Shown one piece after another: positions 4,885 to 8,583 of a stretch of DNA of 8,583 nucleotides (within the stretch, counting starts at the first letter, position 1; each line of letters begins with the position of its first letter). The notes under the pieces are model-generated. The model saw nothing but the letters and a program-made list of their open reading frames with translations, made no database searches and was not told where the DNA came from. The stretch is from positions 1 through 8,583 of the forward strand of contig PUOQ01000052.1 in assembly GCA_003552785.1 (NCBI GenBank). Reading direction: 5' to 3'. This DNA is from Dehalococcoidia bacterium (GTDB lineage: Bacteria > Chloroflexota > Dehalococcoidia > Dehalococcoidales > CSSed11-197). The position numbers and the translations under genes are program-made.

Positions 4885-5286
4885 CTAACTCAGCCCCAAA
4901 TCTTCGACCAGCTTTTTAACCCGCCGTTTAATTTCGTCACGTATCTGCCTTATCTCTTCAAGCGGCCTTCCGGACGGGTCATCAAGGGCCCAGTCTTCGG
5001 TTTGAATAGAGCGTGAAGGACAGGCAACTTCAACACCACAGCCCATGCTGATAACCCTGGTGGAAGATTCGATCATATCCGGTGTGAGCAATTTAGGTTT
5101 ATGTAAACTCATATCAATACCGGCTTCACCCATGACATCTGCCACCGCCGGGTTAATACCGGCGCCCGGCTGTGTGCCAGCCGAAATGCATTCTGCCCGG
5201 TTACCGGCATACTGCTTAAAATAGGCCTCTGCCATCTGCGAACGTGCAGAGTTGTGCACACAAATAAAAAGTACTTTTTCCACCAT
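4885..5286 (-). CDS. arsC: Arsenate reductase, thioredoxin-linked LMW-phosphatase type
   Basis: A 133-residue enzyme that reduces arsenate to arsenite in the cytosol. The phosphatase-type loop C9-VHNSA-R15-S is at the N-terminus, the redox pair C83 and C89 (MGCGVEVACP) follows, and DDPSG (102-106) supplies the catalytic Asp-Pro. RQIRDEIKRRV near the C-terminus is also typical. The spacing of the second and third cysteines is one shorter than in the Staphylococcus plasmid enzyme, as I recall for many clostridial and archaeal members. The start is the ATG at 5286, with AGAGG seven bases upstream; the frame is open for 18 more codons, but that part is out of line with the family. The ATG overlaps the pdxT stop as TGATG, so the two are translationally coupled. 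No ArsR or arsenite pump gene is in the window. A protein tyrosine phosphatase is the alternative, but the C83/C89 pair argues for ArsC. Confidence 0.92.
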   Translation of the reverse strand: MVEKVLFICVHNSARSQMAEAYFKQYAGNRAECISAGTQPGAGINPAVADVMGEAGIDMSLHKPKLLTPDMIESSTRVISMGCGVEVACPSRSIQTEDWALDDPSGRPLEEIRQIRDEIKRRVKKLVEDLGLS

Positions 5287-5903
5287 CAGTCGACCTCTCG
5301 GCATACAATTCCCCCGAACCGTTTTATATAACCAGAGCAAAGATACAGAAAAAACCGGTGCAACCTCAGGTCCTCCATCAATTCGGGATGGAAGGCAGTG
5401 GCCAGTAAACTGCCCTGCATAGCAGCCACTGCAGCCCCTCCGGGCAGCCGGGCTATAATACTTGCACCTTCACCGGTACTCTCGATCACAGGAGCTCTTA
5501 TGAAAAGCCCTGGAAAGGGGCCTTTACCAAGAACAGGTACTTCCAGCCGCTCTTCAAAACTGGAGCGCTGGCGCCCGAATGCATTACGCCTGACCTTGAT
5601 ATCCATGATTTCAAGGGTAACCGGGGGTGATGAACCACCCGCTTCCCTGGCCATGCAAATCATACCGGCACAGGTTCCCAAAAAGGGAACTCCAGATTCA
5701 GCCATTTCCTTTAAAGGCTCCGAAAGCCGGTAATAATGCATCAAGTGGGTAATAGTGGTACTTTCCCCGCCGGGAATGATAATGCCGCTGACGCCCCGCA
5801 GATCCTCAGGCTGGCGAATTGAAACAGGCTCAACCCCAAGCCGGTTGAGCCAGGCTATATGCTCCATAAAGGTGCCCTGCAGGGCTAAAACACCTATTTT
5901 CAA
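5286..5903 (-). CDS. pdxT: Pyridoxal 5'-phosphate synthase glutaminase subunit PdxT
   Basis: PdxT hydrolyses glutamine and channels ammonia to PdxS, which makes pyridoxal phosphate from ribose 5-phosphate and glyceraldehyde 3-phosphate. Numbering from the TTG at 5903, the class I glutaminase landmarks are PGGEST (about 44-49), the nucleophile Cys in GTCAGM (about 78) and the His/Glu pair in FHPEL (about 172 and 174); VRRNAFGRQRSSFE is also diagnostic. At about 205 residues it is slightly longer than usual, with a C-terminal extension. Two TTG starts are possible. TTG at 5903 gives the family N-terminus MKIGVLALQG and lies 11 bases after AAGGAG; TTG at 5912 lies only 2 bases after it, so 5903 is preferred. 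The gene follows nadE by under 60 bases. PdxS, normally adjacent, is absent here. Confidence 0.93.
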   Translation of the reverse strand: MKIGVLALQGTFMEHIAWLNRLGVEPVSIRQPEDLRGVSGIIIPGGESTTITHLMHYYRLSEPLKEMAESGVPFLGTCAGMICMAREAGGSSPPVTLEIMDIKVRRNAFGRQRSSFEERLEVPVLGKGPFPGLFIRAPVIESTGEGASIIARLPGGAAVAAMQGSLLATAFHPELMEDLRLHRFFLYLCSGYIKRFGGIVCREVD

Positions 5904-5914
5904 TCTTTTCAAGA

Positions 5915-5920
5915 CTCCTT
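5915..5920 (-). promoter_or_regulatory. Ribosome binding site of pdxT
   Basis: AAGGAG on the minus strand. It is too close (2 bases) to the first in-frame TTG at 5912 and better placed, though slightly far (11 bases), for the TTG at 5903. Confidence 0.55.
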
Positions 5921-5960
5921 AAGAACGGCTGGATAACTGGTTCCAATATCACAGAGATGG

Positions 5961-7700
5961 CTAAACACCGCGGAAGCGGTTGGTTATGGGGAGGCGCCGG
6001 TCTCTTCCAAAAGCACGCGAAGTTATCTTTACCCCGGGGGGCGCCTGGCGCCGCTTGTATTCGCTCATATCCACCAGGCGGGCGGTTCGCCGAACCATTT
6101 CTGCGTCAAACCCCTGAGCCACGATTTCAGCCACAGACTTGTCCTGCTCCACGTAGGCTGAAAGAATGGGATCCAGGATTTCATAGGCCGGCAGGCTGTC
6201 GCTATCCTTCTGATTGGGACGCAATTCAGCCGAAGGCGCTTTGTCAATTACACTGGCGGGAATTGGACTGTCTCCGGCCTGGCGGTTGCGGTAAAGCCCC
6301 AGCGTATATACCAGAGTTTTGGGAACATCTTTGATTACGGCAAAGCCGCCGGCCATATCCCCATACAGAGTGGTGTAACCGGTTGCCATTTCACTCTTGT
6401 TGCCGGTAGTAAGAACCAGCCAGCCGAATTTATTTGAAAGCGCCATAAGCAGGTTGCCCCGAATGCGGGCCTGGATGTTTTCCTCGGTTGTATCCCTTGA
6501 AACATTATCAAAAACTTCCGAAAGGGTCTCCAGATAAGAAGAATATATTTTTTCAATTGGAATATGCACTAAATCAATCCCCAGGTTTTGGCACAAAGAC
6601 CGGGCATCCTCAAGGCTTTCTCCAGGGGAATAGCGAGAGGGCATGGCCACTCCGGTTACTTTATCCGGGCCCAGCGCATCCACAGCAATAACTGCAGCCA
6701 GGCTTGAATCCATACCACCGGACAGGCCGATTACCACATGCTTGAAGCCGTTTTTAAGTACATAGTCGCGGGTGCCGGTTACAAGGGCCAGATATATCTC
6801 TGCCGGCAAATCAAGTGGTTCAACCAGCCTTTGCTCCAGTACCGGCTTCTGGCTTTGAGAAGCTTGAGCGCAAACCGTGTAAGTGTTGCTTTCCCAGCCG
6901 GGCACAAATACCGATTTAGGCTGCCTGCCGCGCTTTTTGGCCTCCTGCCTGGCCATAACCAGCGGCCCCGTATCAATGTCGACCGCAAGGAGTTCCTGCT
7001 TGAATTGAGCAGCTCTGGCCAATGGCCGCCCATCAAAACCAACGACAACAGAACCGCCGTCAAAGACAAGTTCGTCCTGACCGCCAACCTGGTTGACATA
7101 TGCCACCATAACCAGGTGGTCAGTGGCTCTTCTGGAAAGCATTTCTTCCCTCTGGTGCCACTTTCCAGTATGATACGGCGAAGAGGAAATGTTTATTATC
7201 AACTCGGCCCCAACAGAAGCCTGTACGGTAGCCGGGCCATCTTCAAACCAGATATCTTCACAGATATTAATGCCGGTGTTTACCCCGCACACATCAACAA
7301 TGCTTAAATCTTTGCCTGGTTTAAAATACCTCTGCTCATCAAAAACCCCGTAGTTTGGCAGTATAACCTTCCGGTAAACTGCCTTGACCTGCCCGTCATA
7401 AACCACTGCAGCGCTGTTAAAAAGGCTGCTGCCCTCACCATCAACAAAGCCGATTACCGCTGTGATACCCCTGGTGGCGGGCAAAATAGCTTCCAGCACC
7501 TGCCGGTTTTCTCGAATAAATTGTGGTTTAAAAAGCAAATCTTCGGGCGGGTAACCGGTAATCGTCAGTTCAGGGAAGACAACCATGTCGCAACACAATT
7601 CACGGGCACGCTCGATTTCACCGAGGATTATCTGCCGGTTACCGGCAAAATCGCCCACGGTAGCGTTTATTTGAGCCATACCCAGTCTTAATACTGCCAT
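5961..7700 (-). CDS. nadE: Glutamine-dependent NAD+ synthetase
   Basis: NadE converts nicotinic acid adenine dinucleotide to NAD+ with ATP, using ammonia from glutamine. The 579-residue protein has both domains. Residues about 3-275 form a nitrilase-type glutaminase with the triad E44 (FPELTITGYPPEDLL), K111 (YRKVILPNYGVFDE) and C147 (INICEDIW). Residues about 290-579 form the synthetase, with the P-loop SGGMDSS (327-333) and TTGNKSEMATGY (431-442). Further synthetase landmarks are the YGDMAGG segment and ELRPNQKDSDSLPAYEILD (492-510). The length suits the two-domain bacterial type. The ATG at 7700 fits the family N-terminus, but there is no Shine-Dalgarno site. It lies 56 bases after glnA and ahead of pdxT on the same strand. 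All catalytic residues are present, so the enzyme should be active. Confidence 0.97.
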   Translation of the reverse strand: MAVLRLGMAQINATVGDFAGNRQIILGEIERARELCCDMVVFPELTITGYPPEDLLFKPQFIRENRQVLEAILPATRGITAVIGFVDGEGSSLFNSAAVVYDGQVKAVYRKVILPNYGVFDEQRYFKPGKDLSIVDVCGVNTGINICEDIWFEDGPATVQASVGAELIINISSSPYHTGKWHQREEMLSRRATDHLVMVAYVNQVGGQDELVFDGGSVVVGFDGRPLARAAQFKQELLAVDIDTGPLVMARQEAKKRGRQPKSVFVPGWESNTYTVCAQASQSQKPVLEQRLVEPLDLPAEIYLALVTGTRDYVLKNGFKHVVIGLSGGMDSSLAAVIAVDALGPDKVTGVAMPSRYSPGESLEDARSLCQNLGIDLVHIPIEKIYSSYLETLSEVFDNVSRDTTEENIQARIRGNLLMALSNKFGWLVLTTGNKSEMATGYTTLYGDMAGGFAVIKDVPKTLVYTLGLYRNRQAGDSPIPASVIDKAPSAELRPNQKDSDSLPAYEILDPILSAYVEQDKSVAEIVAQGFDAEMVRRTARLVDMSEYKRRQAPPGVKITSRAFGRDRRLPITNRFRGV

Positions 7701-7709
7701 ATTCGCTAT

Positions 7710-7718
7710 ATAATACCA
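7710..7718 (-). promoter_or_regulatory. Possible extended -10 promoter just before nadE
   Basis: On the minus strand TGGTATTAT resembles an extended -10 (TGN-TATTAT). No good -35 stands at the right distance. A transcript from here would begin only a few bases before the nadE ATG, giving an almost leaderless mRNA, which would agree with the absence of a Shine-Dalgarno site. Tentative. Confidence 0.25.
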
Positions 7719-7756
7719 CTAACGCGGGCGATTTATTAAACCCTTAAGCTATCTCC

Positions 7757-8583
7757 CTATAGAATGGGCAGGTAACGATCCAGTTCATATTGAGTTACCT
7801 GAATACGGTAATTATTCCACTCCAGCTTTTTATTTTCAATAAAAGCATTAAAAGCATGCTCCCCCAGTGTCTTTTTAACCAGTTCGCTTTTCTCGGTCAG
7901 TAAAATGGCTTCATTCAAACTGGATGGCAGAGTGCCAATGCCCCGTTCAGTCTTTTCAGCCTCACACATTTCAAATACATTCTCTTCAACAGGCGCCGGC
8001 AACTCGTATTTCTTCTCGATGCCTTCGAGCCCTGCTGACAGCATCACTGAAAAAGCCAGGTATGGATTGCAGGCCGGATCTGGATTGCGCAGTTCAACCC
8101 GTGTAGATTTCTCTCTGCCTGGCTTGTACTCGGGAACGCGTATCATGTCTGAGCGATTGCGCCTGGCCCAGGAAAGGTATACCGGTGCCTCGTAACCCGG
8201 CACCATCCTTTTATAAGAATTAACCCATTGATTGGTAATTGAAGTAAATTCAGGAGCATGCTTCAACAGACCGGCGATGTAATGCCTGGCATCTGCTGAA
8301 AGGTTGTATTCCTCATTCCGGTCGAAAAAGGCATTACTTTCACCTTTGAAAAGTGACTGGTGAACATGCATCCCGTTGCCATTTTCACCAAACAACGGCT
8401 TGGGCATAAAGGTGGCATAAACACCTCCGTTGATAGCCACCTGCTTAACAACCAGGCGATAGGTCATCACGTTATCAGCCATGGTGAGGGCATCGGTATA
8501 ACGCATATCGATTTCATGCTGGCTGGGGGCAACTTCATGGTGCGAATATTCCACATCAATACCCATTTTTTCCAGGGAAAGCA
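7757..8583 (-). CDS. glnA: Glutamine synthetase type I, C-terminal part (cut by window edge)
   Basis: GlnA makes glutamine from glutamate, ammonia and ATP as a cytosolic dodecamer. About 275 codons of the catalytic C-terminal domain are present; the frame stays open to the right edge, so the start lies outside. An internal ATG at 8566 is not the start, because the preceding codons (LSLEK) continue the conserved protein. Landmarks in order are GIDVEYSHHEVAPSQHEID, NGMHVHQSLF, PGYEAPVYLSWARRNRS and RVELRNPDPACNPYLAF, covering metal, glutamate and nucleotide-binding elements. The C-terminal region (IGTLPSSLNEAI) lacks the tyrosine-containing NLYDLP loop used for adenylylation, so it resembles the Bacillus/Clostridium (alpha) kind, usually controlled by feedback and GlnR-type repression. 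nadE follows after 56 bases on the same strand, with no terminator visible between them. Confidence 0.97.
   Translation of the reverse strand, partial: LSLEKMGIDVEYSHHEVAPSQHEIDMRYTDALTMADNVMTYRLVVKQVAINGGVYATFMPKPLFGENGNGMHVHQSLFKGESNAFFDRNEEYNLSADARHYIAGLLKHAPEFTSITNQWVNSYKRMVPGYEAPVYLSWARRNRSDMIRVPEYKPGREKSTRVELRNPDPACNPYLAFSVMLSAGLEGIEKKYELPAPVEENVFEMCEAEKTERGIGTLPSSLNEAILLTEKSELVKKTLGEHAFNAFIENKKLEWNNYRIQVTQYELDRYLPIL

Noticed and set aside
5287..5340. Upstream 18-codon extension of arsC
   Set aside because: The ArsC family begins a few residues before the CX5R loop; the ATG at 5286 has an AGAGG site and the TGATG overlap with pdxT.
6738..7307. Plus-strand frame of 189 codons opposite nadE
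   Set aside because: nadE has all catalytic motifs through this part; the antisense frame has no recognisable domain or start signal.

Overview
The window looks like chromosomal DNA from an anaerobic bacterium, most likely a Clostridia-type Firmicute (Desulfotomaculum/Pelotomaculum-like). This is inferred from gene content and style, not proven. Purine-rich Shine-Dalgarno sites precede several genes, and GTG and TTG starts are frequent. The ArsC is of the thioredoxin-linked type. DUF134, DUF364 and MptA-like metallo-hydrolase genes sit close together. The glutamine synthetase has a Bacillus/Clostridium-like C-terminus without the adenylylation loop. No tRNA, rRNA, CRISPR array, insertion sequence or phage gene was found.

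Layout. (1) 1-318: an unrecognised 98-residue protein at the left edge. (2) 319-620: a non-coding stretch with two hairpins. (3) 621-1622, minus strand: a seven-repeat WD40 beta-propeller with an acidic tail. (4) 1623-1826: a divergent intergenic region with a sigma-70-type promoter facing each way; the minus-strand -10 lies inside a perfect 14-bp palindrome. (5) 1827-4827, plus strand: DUF134 DNA-binding protein, NifU/IscU-like scaffold copy 1, MBL-fold hydrolase, scaffold copy 2, and a DUF4213/DUF364 putative heavy-metal-chelation protein. (6) 4885-8583, minus strand and convergent with the block before: glnA (cut by the right edge), nadE, pdxT and arsC, read in that order.

How the genes may work together. 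The plus-strand block has the look of a metal-cluster handling module: a probable regulator, two divergent Fe-S (or other metallocluster) scaffolds, a metallo-hydrolase and a likely metal-binding protein. The two scaffold genes are paralogues (about two-thirds identical by hand alignment). Each follows a near-identical promoter, TTGAAY-N17-TARAAT, whose spacer is also conserved; this points to shared regulation. A decayed third copy of the element may lie at the 3' end of the block. This block is the best candidate here for an undescribed system.

The minus-strand group centres on glutamine: GlnA makes it, and NadE and PdxT each take ammonia from it, for NAD+ and pyridoxal phosphate respectively. 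ArsC is joined to pdxT by a TGATG stop/start overlap. The usual partners PdxS and an arsenite exporter or ArsR are not in the window.
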